Positions 1 through 8,493 are shown, numbered from the stretch's first letter. The stretch: DNA of 64,000 nucleotides from Guptibacillus hwajinpoensis (GCA_016841765.1 JAENYN010000016.1:1-64000); one strand, 5' to 3'. Translations and numbers: made by a program. The notes: generated by a model from the sequence alone, not told the origin.

Positions 1-157
1 AAAGCGAGTGTCTGCAGCGCAATGGAACGAACTTGTTTTTTCAGCTTAACTGATTGTTAGTAAACAGTATTACGTTGAATAGATATTGTTCGTCTCTAAG
101 CATGACTTATTTAGTTATGCCCCAACCTCATAATGGCGAGAAAGTACGGCAATAAAA

Positions 158-187
158 GCACTGAACCATTATTCAGTGCCTTTATTC
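158..187 (+). terminator. Rho-independent terminator-like hairpin
   Basis: An 8-bp stem (GCACTGAA / TTCAGTGC) with a 6-base loop is followed by a short T-rich tract on the + strand. It would end a transcript entering from before the window; no gene is complete to its left. Confidence 0.6.
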
Positions 188-220
188 AGAAGAATGAGAT
201 GAATATAGACCTATAAGGCA

Positions 221-255
221 AAAAAGCTCAGAGGCATCAATTCCCTCTGAGCTTT
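221..255 (-). terminator. Terminator after the GntR regulator gene
   Basis: A perfect 12-bp stem (AAAGCTCAGAGG / CCTCTGAGCTTT) is followed, read on the minus strand, by a run of T. It lies about 50 bp after the stop codon of the GntR gene. Confidence 0.75.
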
Positions 256-302
256 CGTTCTGCTAATTAAGTTTTTCTCTAAATAAATACTTTCTATGCC
301 AA

Positions 303-986
303 TTATTCGGCTTCAATCACCTCGGCGCCCTTCCGTTTGTTCACGTAACTGATATAAGCCTTCTTCGAATTTTCGATGTGGATCTTCGTCATATATTCGG
401 CCAGCTCAGCTTCTTTATTCCGGAGTGATTTCATGATTTGGATATGTTCTTTCAATGACTCCCGTTTACGGCCCTCTGTTTCGTATCCCATGTTGGCGGA
501 CATCTGGATATAGTCCGTCAAGCCGGACAAGATTTCAAACAGTTTCGGGCTCTTGGCAGCTTTATAAAGAAGCAGGTTCATCTCGATATGTTCAAGCTCG
601 AAGTCATCCTCATCTTGCTGTTCGAGTTTTTCAAGCTCGGCAATCTGCCGGTCGAATTCCTTCCGGGTCTCTTCATCCATCCGCTGGGCGGCGAGCTTTG
701 CAGCCAATACCTCCAGCGAAGACAGGATGGTGAACACTTCAATCACTTCCTGTTCGGAAATATTGGAGACAATGACCCCTTTTCTCGGGACTGTTTTGAC
801 AAATCCCTGTGATTCAAGCCGGAATAACGCTTCGCGGATCGGCGTCCGGCTGATTTTCAGTTTGTCGGCGAGTTCCCTTTCAATCAGTCTGTCCCCCGGT
901 TGGTATTCCCCTTCAAGGATCAGGTTTTTCAGATAGATGTAGGCCCGCTCCCTGATTGATAGCAATTCGTCTTCAGCCCATTTCAT
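303..986 (-). CDS. GntR-family transcriptional regulator, FadR/FCD subfamily
   Basis: A 227-residue DNA-binding regulator. Residues about 10-75 form the GntR winged helix-turn-helix (the ERELADKLKISRTPIREAL stretch is typical) and residues about 80-215 an all-helical FCD-type effector domain, which in this family usually binds a small organic acid and often a metal. A GTG start nine bases upstream is possible, but AGAAGG sits about 8 bases before the ATG at 986, so I prefer ATG. The gene is followed by its own terminator. Six GTATAC-centred palindromes in promoter regions of the neighbouring catabolic genes match the operator style of this subfamily, so it is probably the local repressor (inference). 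None of these palindromes lies directly before its own gene, so autoregulation is not evident. Confidence 0.93.
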   Translation of the reverse strand: MKWAEDELLSIRERAYIYLKNLILEGEYQPGDRLIERELADKLKISRTPIREALFRLESQGFVKTVPRKGVIVSNISEQEVIEVFTILSSLEVLAAKLAAQRMDEETRKEFDRQIAELEKLEQQDEDDFELEHIEMNLLLYKAAKSPKLFEILSGLTDYIQMSANMGYETEGRKRESLKEHIQIMKSLRNKEAELAEYMTKIHIENSKKAYISYVNKRKGAEVIEAE

Positions 987-1139
987 GACTAACACCTTCT
1001 TTATATATATTGCCCGTGAACACCTAAGCTGTCGGATGCTTGTTTTTCGATGTCTGTGTTTTCTTACATTTTATCAGAAAAGTGGTGATAATACCCACCA
1101 TATTTGTTTTGAATAGGGCAATAACCTCCGAAACAAAGC

Positions 1140-1172
1140 AAGCAGCGGACCGGTGAGAACGGGCCGCTGCTT
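1140..1172 (-). terminator. Hairpin after the chromate-transporter genes
   Basis: An inverted repeat AAGCAGCGG / CCGCTGCTT lies just downstream of the second chrA-like gene, followed on the minus strand by a T-rich stretch (GCTTTGTTT). It probably ends the operon that starts near 5.3 kb. Confidence 0.55.
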
Positions 1173-1220
1173 GATGCACCCGCAACCAGAATTCTGGCTT
1201 TCCTGAATTCTTAAAAGAGG

Positions 1221-1751
1221 TCAGGATAAAAAAATGCCGCCATAAAACAGGCCTCCGATGATGACAAGCGCGGGATGGACTTTCAGTTTGTTCATCAGCA
1301 AAAACCCGCCAGCTGCAAGCAGTGCCAGATGGAAAAGCCCGCTTTTTTCAAATGCCGTAAGAAAAAATTGATAAGCAAGGACGCCAAGCAGGACGGCGAT
1401 AATCGGCTGGACCGATTTGGTCATCAGCTTAACCTGCGGTGCCTCTTTGAATACGTTCACGAATTTGTACAGAAGGATGACGGCCAGCGCCGAAGGCAAA
1501 ATCGTTGCCGCAAGGGCAATCCCGGCCCCTAATATCCCGCCCATCTGGTAACCGATGAACCCTGCCATTTTTGTCGCAATCGGGCCCGGCAGCACATTGG
1601 CAATTGCCAGCAGATCGCCGAATTCCTGCAGCGACATCCAGCCGTAGTGGTTGACGACCTCATTTTGGACCAGCGGAATGGTGGAGGGCCCGCCGCCATA
1701 CCCGAGCAGATTGGCAATGAAAAACGCCAAAAAAATATCCCAGTAAATCAT
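1221..1751 (-). CDS. Chromate transporter family protein, half-size (second of a pair)
   Basis: A 176-residue membrane protein of the CHR (ChrA) family in its short, one-domain form. The family signatures are visible: GYGGGPSTIPL near residue 18 and NVLPGPIATKMAGFIGY near residue 52, with about five to six hydrophobic segments. Short-chain members work as pairs of non-identical subunits, replacing the two halves of full-length ChrA. The start ATG overlaps the stop of the upstream half by four bases, so the two are translationally coupled. Family members export chromate, but many are annotated by homology only; here the pair lies in an apparent catabolic operon, so the substrate could be a different oxyanion or organic anion (inference). 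Confidence 0.88.
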   Translation of the reverse strand: MIYWDIFLAFFIANLLGYGGGPSTIPLVQNEVVNHYGWMSLQEFGDLLAIANVLPGPIATKMAGFIGYQMGGILGAGIALAATILPSALAVILLYKFVNVFKEAPQVKLMTKSVQPIIAVLLGVLAYQFFLTAFEKSGLFHLALLAAGGFLLMNKLKVHPALVIIGGLFYGGIFLS

Positions 1752-2344
1752 ACGCTCCCCTCTTTCCGGTCAGCCGCCATTTCTTCAATCGCCTGCCGTT
1801 GCCTGTTTTTATATGTTGCAATGAAAAAAGCTGCTGCCAAAAATGCACCTATGAGGATGCCGGGATGAAGCTTGAAGTATTCCAGCACAATGAGCGAGAA
1901 AACAAACAGGCCTGCTGCCGCCGGAAAACCTAAGCCTTTTCTTGCTTTATCCGCAAATTTATAAGCCATCTCAAGGAGCATAATCCCGATGATCGGTGTG
2001 ACCCCCGCCACCATGCCTGCCACTATCGGCGACGTTCTGAACTTGTATAAAAATCCGAGCAGTCCCAGCATGCCGATCAATGATGGCAGAATATGAGAAA
2101 GGACAGCAACAGCCGCTCCGCTGCCGCCTTTCACTTTATAACCGATATATGCCGCCATTTTTGTCGCAATGGGGCCCGGCAGCGTGTTCGCGAGGGCCAG
2201 TGTTTGGCCAAATTCATCTTCTGTCATCCATTCATATTTTTTGACCGCTTCATATTCGATCAGCGGAATGGTGGAAGGACCTCCGCCATAGCCGGTGACG
2301 CCCGTTCTGGCAAAACCGGCTGCCAGGTTGATATAAGCCTTCAC
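1748..2344 (-). CDS. Chromate transporter family protein, half-size (first of a pair)
   Basis: A 198-residue partner of the next gene, with the same signatures: GYGGGPSTIPL near residue 19 and NTLPGPIATKMAAYIGYK near residue 52. The start is GTG at 2344, with GAGGGTGG about 7 bases upstream. The two halves are clearly paralogous in their N-terminal regions, as expected for a duplicated CHR domain. It is separated from the GlcG-like gene upstream by about 150 bp and probably belongs to the same minus-strand transcript as the aldehyde dehydrogenase and di-iron oxidase genes. Chromate efflux is the family default; the operon context leaves the real substrate open. Confidence 0.88.
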   Translation of the reverse strand: MKAYINLAAGFARTGVTGYGGGPSTIPLIEYEAVKKYEWMTEDEFGQTLALANTLPGPIATKMAAYIGYKVKGGSGAAVAVLSHILPSLIGMLGLLGFLYKFRTSPIVAGMVAGVTPIIGIMLLEMAYKFADKARKGLGFPAAAGLFVFSLIVLEYFKLHPGILIGAFLAAAFFIATYKNRQRQAIEEMAADRKEGSV

Positions 2345-2501
2345 TGTTTATCCACCCTCTTCCCCTTTTCTGTTTAATAATGAAGGAAAAAGCACCGGCA
2401 AAGTTGATGCAGCCGGTGCCGATTCCGATAAATGATATTGCCTGCAGGAAGACCTCCTCCGTTCCTGTTCGTTCCCTTTCAGGCGGGTACTCCGTTTCTA
2501 A

Positions 2502-2981
2502 TTATTTCTTAATATCCGCGTCTGTCACGACTTCATAGCCGTCGTTTTGCAAATACTCCTGTAAAGCTTTCAGCCCGGCCGTACCGACAGCGATATCCTG
2601 CTCACCGTTGCCGCCGCTTACGCCGATTCCGCCGATGACTTCACCGTTTACGACAATCGGGAAGCCGCCGACGAAGACTGCGAATTTGCCCGGGATCATA
2701 TGCTGGATGCCGAATGCTTCATTGCCCGGCAGGACCGGTCCGTTCGGCTCCTTGTTGAACAGGTGGGTCGAGCGTTTATGCCCTGCTGCCGTATAGGCTT
2801 TGGCAATCGCGATTTCCGGGCCGGTGATCCGGGCGCCGTTCATGCGCTCAAGCGCGATGATATTGCCGCCTTCATCAGCGATCGCAATCGTTTCAAGGAC
2901 GTTGATTTCTTCCGATTTCTTTTTGGCTGCTTCAATCATCTGTTTTGCTTCTTCCAGTTCCAATTTCAATGCTTTTTTCAT
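2502..2981 (-). CDS. GlcG/HbpS family (DUF336) protein
   Basis: A 159-residue cytoplasmic protein of the GlcG/HbpS (DUF336) family, typified by the Gly-rich stretch VIGGIGVSGGNGEQD near the C-terminus and the AFGIQHMIPG segment. Family members include haem-binding HbpS and proteins of glycolate, diol and other catabolic operons; their biochemical role is often unknown. A longer reading frame exists upstream, but AAAGGGGACC lies about 9 bases before ATG 2981 and the protein from there matches the family length. It lies 35 bp after the aldehyde dehydrogenase stop, consistent with co-transcription. Confidence 0.88.
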   Translation of the reverse strand: MKKALKLELEEAKQMIEAAKKKSEEINVLETIAIADEGGNIIALERMNGARITGPEIAIAKAYTAAGHKRSTHLFNKEPNGPVLPGNEAFGIQHMIPGKFAVFVGGFPIVVNGEVIGGIGVSGGNGEQDIAVGTAGLKALQEYLQNDGYEVVTDADIKK

Positions 2982-3015
2982 CTGCTGATGGTCCCCTTTC
3001 GGTTCAATATGAATG

Positions 3016-4497
3016 TTAGTAACCGATATATACCGTTTTGGTCTGGGTGAAAAACTCCAGCCCGGTACGTCCTGATTCACGGAACGTGGATGTGCTGGAC
3101 TTTTTAATGCCGCCAAACGGCGCATTGATCAAGTTGCCGGTTGTTGTCCTGTTCACCTTGACTGTTCCTGCCTGGCTGTCTTTTGTAAACCGCTGTGCAA
3201 CAGCAAGATTGTTGGTGACAATCGATGAGGACAGGCCGTATTCAACATCATTGGCGACAGCAACCGCTTCTTCATAGCTTTCAACCTCAATGACGGCGAT
3301 GACCGGCCCAAAAATCTCTTCCTGAGCAATCGTCATATCCGGCTTTACATTTGTGAAAATTGCTGGCTGCACGTAGTAGCCTTTCTCATAATCGCCTTCG
3401 GTTAGATGCTTACCGCCGGAAATCAGCTCAGCCCCTTCTTCAATGCCGATGGATATATAGTTCAAGACATTTTTCAGTTGCTTTTCGTTAGCAAGCGGGC
3501 CGATGATGACACCGTCTTCAAATCCGCTGCCGATTTTCAGGGAACTCGCTTTTTCCTTCAGGGCCTCTACATACTTGTCCTTCACGCTTTTCATGACGAT
3601 GACCCTGCTTGTGCCCGTGCAAGCCTGCCCGGTCAGGGAATAACCGCCGTTCACTGTCAGTTTGACGGCCAGGTCGATATCCGCATCATCCATGACGATG
3701 ATCGGGTTTTTACCCCCGAGTTCCATTTGTGTGCGCGTTGTCAACGACACTTTGCTGTTAATATGCTCACCGGCTCCGGTCGAACCCGTAAACGTGACGG
3801 CTTTGACTGCCGGATGTTCGACAAGGATATCCCCGATATCGCGCGAGCTGCCTGTCACAAAATTCAAGACGCCTTCCGGGATGCCCGCTTCATGGAGAGC
3901 TTCCGCGAGACGGTATGCAATCAGCGGAGTTTCAGAGGACGGCTTGAAGACAACCGTATTGCCTGTAATCAAGGCCGGGGCTATTTTCCGGGCCGGAATG
4001 GACAGCGGGAAATTCCATGGGGTGATGACAGTGATGACACCAAGCGGTTCGCGTTCGGATGACACCTTCATTTGCGGATCATCATTCGGATATGTTTCAC
4101 CGGTGAATGTCTGTCCTTCAACTGCATAGAAGCGGAGTGTCTGGGCTGACCGCAGCACTTCCCCTCTGGCGGCACCGATGATTTTCCCTTCTTCCCGCGT
4201 CAATTCCTCCGCAAGCTGATCGACATTCTCTTCAAGAATGGCGGCCGCTTTATTCAAAATGGCGGCCCGCTTAGACGGGGCGGTTGCCGACCATGATGGA
4301 AATGCCGCTTCGGCTGCGTCGATCGCTGTTTTCACATCTGCTTCCGTGGATGCCTGAAAAACGCCGACAATATCATTTCTGTCTGCCGGATTGACGCTGG
4401 TGAATGTTTTCTCGTTTCCTGCTTCAGTCCAGGCTCCCCCGATTAAATTTTTGTATGTTTGTGCGTTTGCTGTTAACAATCTAATCATCCTTTCCAT
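3016..4497 (-). CDS. NAD(P)-dependent aldehyde dehydrogenase
   Basis: A 493-residue aldehyde dehydrogenase that oxidises an aldehyde to the carboxylate. The fold signatures are complete: PWNFP with the oxyanion-hole Asn162, cofactor-binding Lys185 (KPSSE), TFTGSTGAGE, the general-base Glu259 in MELGGKNP, and the nucleophile Cys293 in GQACTGTSR. Length is normal. It resembles the semialdehyde/benzaldehyde-type dehydrogenases of Bacillus (YcbD-like), but the substrate cannot be read from sequence. Start is uncertain: ATG 4497 has no clear ribosome site, while an in-frame TTG at 4479 has AAAGGA 8 bases upstream. The gene sits between the di-iron oxidase and the GlcG-like gene, so it may process the aldehyde product of the oxidase (inference). 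Confidence 0.95.
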   Translation of the reverse strand: MERMIRLLTANAQTYKNLIGGAWTEAGNEKTFTSVNPADRNDIVGVFQASTEADVKTAIDAAEAAFPSWSATAPSKRAAILNKAAAILEENVDQLAEELTREEGKIIGAARGEVLRSAQTLRFYAVEGQTFTGETYPNDDPQMKVSSEREPLGVITVITPWNFPLSIPARKIAPALITGNTVVFKPSSETPLIAYRLAEALHEAGIPEGVLNFVTGSSRDIGDILVEHPAVKAVTFTGSTGAGEHINSKVSLTTRTQMELGGKNPIIVMDDADIDLAVKLTVNGGYSLTGQACTGTSRVIVMKSVKDKYVEALKEKASSLKIGSGFEDGVIIGPLANEKQLKNVLNYISIGIEEGAELISGGKHLTEGDYEKGYYVQPAIFTNVKPDMTIAQEEIFGPVIAVIEVESYEEAVAVANDVEYGLSSSIVTNNLAVAQRFTKDSQAGTVKVNRTTTGNLINAPFGGIKKSSTSTFRESGRTGLEFFTQTKTVYIGY

Positions 4498-4517
4498 TCA
4501 GTTTTCGGGCGGTTATC

Positions 4518-4562
4518 AACGAAGTGGCAGCCTCCACCTGGAAAGCTGCCACATTCTTTTTT
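4518..4562. other. Intra-operon hairpin between di-iron oxidase and aldehyde dehydrogenase genes
   Basis: An inverted repeat GTGGCAGC / GCTGCCAC with a 14-base loop lies in the 84-bp gap between two minus-strand genes. On the + strand it is followed by ATTCTTTTTTC, but the genes run the other way, where no T-run follows. It may be an mRNA stability or partial-attenuation element (inference). Confidence 0.45.
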
Positions 4563-4581
4563 CTATTAAAGGTGGATTGGG

Positions 4582-5310
4582 TTATGCCTGTACAAGTGCT
4601 CCGAGGTCTTTTTCCAGGTACTCTCTCCACAGTCCATCCATATACATGCGGCGCATCTGGGCGCCTACCCTTACAATTTCAAGGCAGCGCTGCTGAAGTT
4701 CTGGAGTATCGGCATGTTCAAGGACGATTTTGTATCCGCGTTCGCCGTGAATTTCATCGGAGACGATGTGAAGATCGAAAAATTCGATTTCTTCGTCCGT
4801 GAAATTATATTGCTCACGGAGTGCCGGTGTCTGTTTCCGGTAAATATCCGGAACCTGTGATTCCAATCCGACGACCAGGGCAGCGGTGGCAACAACGAAG
4901 TGTTCACGGGCAGCAACTGCATAACACCAGCTCTGAAGGCCTCTTGTTGTAGCTGCCATGTTGTTCGGATCCTGGACGCGTTCACGGGTTGTCCCGCATG
5001 CTTCCGCAAAACGGATCAACAGGTCGGTATGGCGGTCGGCCGCAATTTCTTCTTCATACATGTTTTGCAGCGTGAAGTCTTTTGCATCCTCATACTTCGG
5101 CAGGTCCGGAGTGTTATGATAAATGTAAGCGAGGTAGTCAGCGAAAGGTCCGACATAGTGGTAATGGTTTTCTGCCCACTTCGCAAAATGCTTCCGCTCA
5201 AGTTTTCCTTCTGACCAGGCTACCGTAAATGGTGCCTTCTGGCTGTGATTCCCCTTGATCGCCTCTTCCAGCTCTTTACGAAACTCATCTTTACCAAGCA
5301 GTCTTTCCAA
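4582..5310 (-). CDS. Haem-oxygenase-fold di-iron oxidase/oxygenase (PqqC/CADD-like)
   Basis: A 242-residue helical protein of the PqqC/TenA/CADD-like group. Numbering from a TTG start at 5310, Glu87-x6-His94, Glu150 and His181-x3-Asp185-x2-His188 reproduce the spacing of the six iron ligands known in Chlamydia CADD and related haem-oxygenase-like di-iron oxidases (UndA, SznF, BesC type). The cofactor-free PqqC lacks this set, so a metal-dependent O2 enzyme is expected. The longer reading frame from ATG 5382 runs through an operator-like palindrome; GAGGAGGAG lies 6 bases before TTG 5310, which I take as the start. Downstream are aldehyde dehydrogenase and GlcG-like genes, and a [2Fe-2S] ferredoxin nearby could supply electrons. 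The substrate is unknown. Confidence 0.87.
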   Translation of the reverse strand: MERLLGKDEFRKELEEAIKGNHSQKAPFTVAWSEGKLERKHFAKWAENHYHYVGPFADYLAYIYHNTPDLPKYEDAKDFTLQNMYEEEIAADRHTDLLIRFAEACGTTRERVQDPNNMAATTRGLQSWCYAVAAREHFVVATAALVVGLESQVPDIYRKQTPALREQYNFTDEEIEFFDLHIVSDEIHGERGYKIVLEHADTPELQQRCLEIVRVGAQMRRMYMDGLWREYLEKDLGALVQA

Positions 5311-5370
5311 ATGAATCTCCTCCTCAAATGTTTGGGCCTGTACACGCTGCCCGCATTTTGTATTTTGAAT

Positions 5371-5383
5371 TTTGTATACCAAA
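5371..5383. promoter_or_regulatory. GTATAC-centred operator, site 1
   Basis: TTTGTATACCAAA lies about 60 bp before the di-iron oxidase start and matches five other sites in the region. It is a likely binding site for the GntR/FadR-type regulator at 303-986 (inference). Confidence 0.55.
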
Positions 5384-5477
5384 TTAGTTAAAAGTAAAAA
5401 CTATATCTAGCTGACCATCTTGTTAGAATCCCACAAGGATCGGATATAGTCTAAATCTATTAAACGTCTTATTTCTG

Positions 5478-5490
5478 TTTTGGTATACCG
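5478..5490. promoter_or_regulatory. GTATAC-centred operator, site 2
   Basis: TTTTGGTATACCG lies about 105 bp upstream of site 1 in the same promoter region, with the palindromic core TGGTATACC. Two sites before one operon suggest cooperative or looping control (inference). Confidence 0.5.
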
Positions 5491-5575
5491 TTAATTAAAT
5501 CGTAACCTATCAATTCCATTTTGTAAATAAGTTTTTTAAATATTTTAACTTTTCAAACGTGAATATAGTGAAAAG

Positions 5576-7039
5576 TTAGAAGAAAAAGACGGCAAAGACC
5601 GTTGCGGCAATAAGTCCTGTAATAACCGGAATGAAGTTTTTCCTCGCAAGCTCAAGCACCGGTACACCAGTCAATCCTGCAATCGCCACAAGTGAAGACC
5701 AGGCAATCAGCGTTCCGCCGCCAGTCCAAACAGAGCCCATCTGGCCGATTGCGGCAAGCGTGTCAGGATCGATCCCCGCATTGTTCGACATCGCACCCGA
5801 GAGCGCGCCAACAAGCGGCAGTCCGGAGAAACCGGATCCGTCAAGCCCTGTGATAATGCCGACGATAAGGATACCGAAAGCAGTCAGCAATGCACTTTCC
5901 GGAATGAAGCTTTGCGCCGATTGGACCAGGTCGAACAGGAATGCCGGTGTTGCATCATCTTCTCCCAGTGATAAAATCGAACCCGTGAAATCAGAGCTCC
6001 CCAGGAAGAAAAAGCCTGCAATCGGAATAACGGGCCCCATTGCCCTGAATGCAAAAACGAAGCCTTCGGTAATGTGGTCGCTGATTTTTTCAAGGGCGTG
6101 CATGCGCCTGAAAGCGACTGAGGCGAGAACAAACAGAATCGTGGCGACACCGCCGATAAATGCGGCTCCATCTCCTCCTTCAAAACCGGTCATCTTGTCA
6201 CCGCCCAGTTTTGTGGAGAACATGTAAATCATAACGGCCAGCAATGAAAGCGGAACAAGAACAGCGAAAATCTTTCCCCATTTTTCGCGCCTGTCTTCAT
6301 ATAATGCCGATTCGGAGGTTGCCGATACTTCAGCAGGAACAGCACCCTTGCCGCTAAGAGCTTCAAGCGCCTTGACCTGAATTTTTGATTCTTTACTGTC
6401 TGGCTTCGTGATTGTCTGGCGCACCATTGCATATGCGACAACAACCGCCACTCCGCCTGTGACAAGCGATAGGAGCATGGCTTTATCCGCAACCGGAGCT
6501 GTTTCGAGCCCGGCAGCCGAAGCGGTAAGCATCGGAGCAACTTGCATGATGTAGTCGGACGATAGCGCCATTCCCTGCCCGGCAATCGCAATCGTCACGG
6601 CGGATCCCATCGCCGGCAGTCCTGCACGTACTGCAGCCGGGACAAGCAGTGCTGCGATCAGCGGAACAGCAGGCGTCGGCCAGAAGAACAATGAAATGAC
6701 ATATGTCACTGCAAACAAAATGAAAAATGCAATATGCCCGTTTACAAAAACCTTCTGGATCGGTGCAATCATTTTTGCATCAGCACCGATATCACTTAAC
6801 GAATTCAACAGTGCTACCATCAGTGTAATGATCAGGAATATGCTGAATAATTCCTGGGCCGCAACCAGGTTGGCGTTAAAGACAGCCTGGAATCCGCCGA
6901 CAAATGATCCTTTATAAACCCAGGCGACTAAAAAGGTGCCCACTATCGTTGGAAGCACTACTCCCCGCCGAAATAACATGGTGACAATGACCAACAGTGT
7001 GACAAGCGCATACAGCCAGTGAGCAATAGTTAATTCCAC
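5576..7039 (-). CDS. Polytopic membrane transporter, family not assigned
   Basis: A 487-residue, very hydrophobic protein with about 12 membrane segments and a charged cytoplasmic loop near residues 205-260. The layout resembles ion-transporter-superfamily carriers (GntP, CitMHS or NhaC-like), which use proton or sodium symport for organic anions, but I do not recognise a diagnostic motif. GTG 7039, with GAGG about 9 bases before it, is preferred over the GTG three codons upstream, which would overlap the ribosome site. It follows the creatininase-family gene on the same strand and ends before the promoter region of the di-iron oxidase operon, so it may import the pathway substrate (inference). 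Confidence 0.8.
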   Translation of the reverse strand: MELTIAHWLYALVTLLVIVTMLFRRGVVLPTIVGTFLVAWVYKGSFVGGFQAVFNANLVAAQELFSIFLIITLMVALLNSLSDIGADAKMIAPIQKVFVNGHIAFFILFAVTYVISLFFWPTPAVPLIAALLVPAAVRAGLPAMGSAVTIAIAGQGMALSSDYIMQVAPMLTASAAGLETAPVADKAMLLSLVTGGVAVVVAYAMVRQTITKPDSKESKIQVKALEALSGKGAVPAEVSATSESALYEDRREKWGKIFAVLVPLSLLAVMIYMFSTKLGGDKMTGFEGGDGAAFIGGVATILFVLASVAFRRMHALEKISDHITEGFVFAFRAMGPVIPIAGFFFLGSSDFTGSILSLGEDDATPAFLFDLVQSAQSFIPESALLTAFGILIVGIITGLDGSGFSGLPLVGALSGAMSNNAGIDPDTLAAIGQMGSVWTGGGTLIAWSSLVAIAGLTGVPVLELARKNFIPVITGLIAATVFAVFFF

Positions 7040-7143
7040 AGTAATCACCCTCTTCTTTGGAGTTGTAACGTCAAAACGTTCTCTTTTTTATAAGACATTC
7101 ACCCATTTGATTCTTTTATAGGCCCTCATAACGAAGCCTTTCT

Positions 7144-7911
7144 TTAATTGATTTGGACATGTAAACCTAAAATCTCTTCAATAGCAGAGGCGATATTTTC
7201 GATAGCTTCCGTTACAATATTTTCGCCGATTTCCCTGCTTCCCTGCGTTCCATTCCCGATGCAGCCGTTCGAAGTCATCTCTTCATAGTGGTAGAATCCC
7301 TGTAAAACACTGCCCGGCCGCAGGTTTTTCCACCTCCCTCCGGTGACGAATTCCCCTTTCGTCAATTTTTCGGTTCGGACCAGCTCCGGTGCCAGATAAA
7401 GGGCCTCGGAAACTTCCCGCTCACAGCTGTGTCCGAAGATCGGGGATTTTATATGCTCAGCGACAGCCTTTTTTGCAGAAGCCGTCGTCTTCGCCACATA
7501 CACTTCAACATCAAGTTCGTCCGCAAACATTGTACTTGCGACACTCAATGTCGATTGATTGCCCCCATGGGCGTTCAGAAAAAGAAACTGTTTGATCCCG
7601 TGATGGCGCAGCGATTTCACCACATCCCTCAACACGGCAATCAGCGTATCAGGCTTCAGCGAAATGGTCCCTGGAAAATTGAGGTGATGCGGGGAAACCC
7701 CCATATTCACGGTCGGTGCCACCAACACATGCGGAAACAGCCTTTCACCAAGCTTCTCCGCCATCCTCTCGGCAAGTACGGCATCGCAGCTTTCCGCCAT
7801 ATGCGGCCCGTGCTGCTCATGGGCGCCTATCGGAATGATTGCCAGTTTTACCGTTTCCAGCGAATCCCTGACTTCTTCCCAGGTCATTTTCGTCAGCATG
7901 TAAACATTCAT
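7144..7911 (-). CDS. Creatininase-family amidohydrolase
   Basis: A 255-residue metal-dependent amidohydrolase of the creatininase family, which also includes formamide hydrolases (ArfB, FAPy deformylase-like) and the mycofactocin peptidase MftE. Metal ligands are recognisable: GAHEQHGPH near residue 28, the Asp of ESCDAVLA, NAHGGN near residue 114 and the Glu of EREVSEAL near residue 163. ATG 7911 has GGAG about 10 bases upstream. A GTATAC operator lies about 45 bp before the start, so this gene and the transporter after it seem to have their own regulated promoter. It probably hydrolyses a C-N bond in the pathway; creatinine itself is not implied. Confidence 0.9.
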   Translation of the reverse strand: MNVYMLTKMTWEEVRDSLETVKLAIIPIGAHEQHGPHMAESCDAVLAERMAEKLGERLFPHVLVAPTVNMGVSPHHLNFPGTISLKPDTLIAVLRDVVKSLRHHGIKQFLFLNAHGGNQSTLSVASTMFADELDVEVYVAKTTASAKKAVAEHIKSPIFGHSCEREVSEALYLAPELVRTEKLTKGEFVTGGRWKNLRPGSVLQGFYHYEEMTSNGCIGNGTQGSREIGENIVTEAIENIASAIEEILGLHVQIN

Positions 7912-7950
7912 CGTGTAACACTCCTAACGGCAACCGCTCCAACATTTGGC

Positions 7951-7964
7951 ATATTGTATACCTA
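7951..7964. promoter_or_regulatory. GTATAC-centred operator, site 3
   Basis: ATATTGTATACCTA lies between the ferredoxin stop and the creatininase-family start. Its reverse strand shares a 15-base string with site 4 (GGTATACAATATGCC), which is far beyond a chance match of the 6-bp core. Confidence 0.6.
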
Positions 7965-7978
7965 AAATAAAATAAAAA

Positions 7979-8311
7979 TTATTTGTTGACGGTTTCCTGC
8001 AGCTTTTTCTTCTTTTCGATTGTGATTCCTTCCTGCGTAATCTCGATATCTGCTTTAATATACAGCTGGCAAGTCAGCCTGTACCCTTTTTCCAGATTTT
8101 CCCCAAGCATCTTTTCTTCCTTCCAGTTAGGAGGATCCAGTTGCTCGCCTCCTTCTAGCACCTGGCATGTACACTTTGTGCACCTGCCCATTCCACAGCC
8201 GTACTTCAGCTCCGGGAATTGCTTGATACCGGCAAGGACAACAAGATTCGCATTGTCTTTCACCTGCTGTTCAACAAGGTTGTTTTTGGTATGCAATCGC
8301 ACTAACGGCAT
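7979..8311 (-). CDS. [2Fe-2S] ferredoxin
   Basis: A 110-residue plant/adrenodoxin-like [2Fe-2S] ferredoxin. The cluster ligands are CGMGRCTKC (C-x4-C-x2-C) near residues 39-47 and a fourth Cys in RLTCQ near residue 79. ATG 8311 has AAGGAAGG about 7 bases upstream. It is divergent from the small unknown gene at 8623 and precedes the creatininase-family gene on the same strand. A one-electron carrier beside a di-iron oxidase suggests it reduces that enzyme; no dedicated ferredoxin reductase is seen in the window, so the reductase must be encoded elsewhere (inference). Confidence 0.93.
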   Translation of the reverse strand: MPLVRLHTKNNLVEQQVKDNANLVVLAGIKQFPELKYGCGMGRCTKCTCQVLEGGEQLDPPNWKEEKMLGENLEKGYRLTCQLYIKADIEITQEGITIEKKKKLQETVNK

Positions 8312-8399
8312 GTCATCACCTTCCTTTGATTGATTTGAAATATGACAATTTTCTGAATCTTTTTTGCTTAAAACGATTATAACCGCCTAAATTGTATTT

Positions 8400-8413
8400 T
8401 GTAAACCCTTTCA
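8400..8413. promoter_or_regulatory. cre-like site 1 (CcpA)
   Basis: TGTAAACCCTTTCA matches the catabolite-responsive element consensus TGWAANCGNTNWCA except for one base. It lies in the divergent promoter region between the ferredoxin and the gene at 8623. Confidence 0.4.
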
Positions 8414-8493
8414 ATGCATTTTTTACCGTGTGGGTATTGTTAACAAAATTTGTGAATAATTTTTATAAAAATTCTGAATTTAATCTTGATTAT

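Noticed and set aside
1-40. Possible 3-prime end of a gene or a Bacillus interspersed repeat (GCGAGTGTCTGCAGCGCAAT)
   Set aside because: It is cut by the window edge; too short to decide.
2982-3125. N-terminal extension of the GlcG-like protein
   Set aside because: It runs into the aldehyde dehydrogenase gene; the ribosome site and family length support the ATG at 2981.
5311-5382. Longer start of the di-iron oxidase
   Set aside because: It crosses an operator palindrome and places the strong GAGGAGGAG site inside the gene; TTG 5310 fits better.
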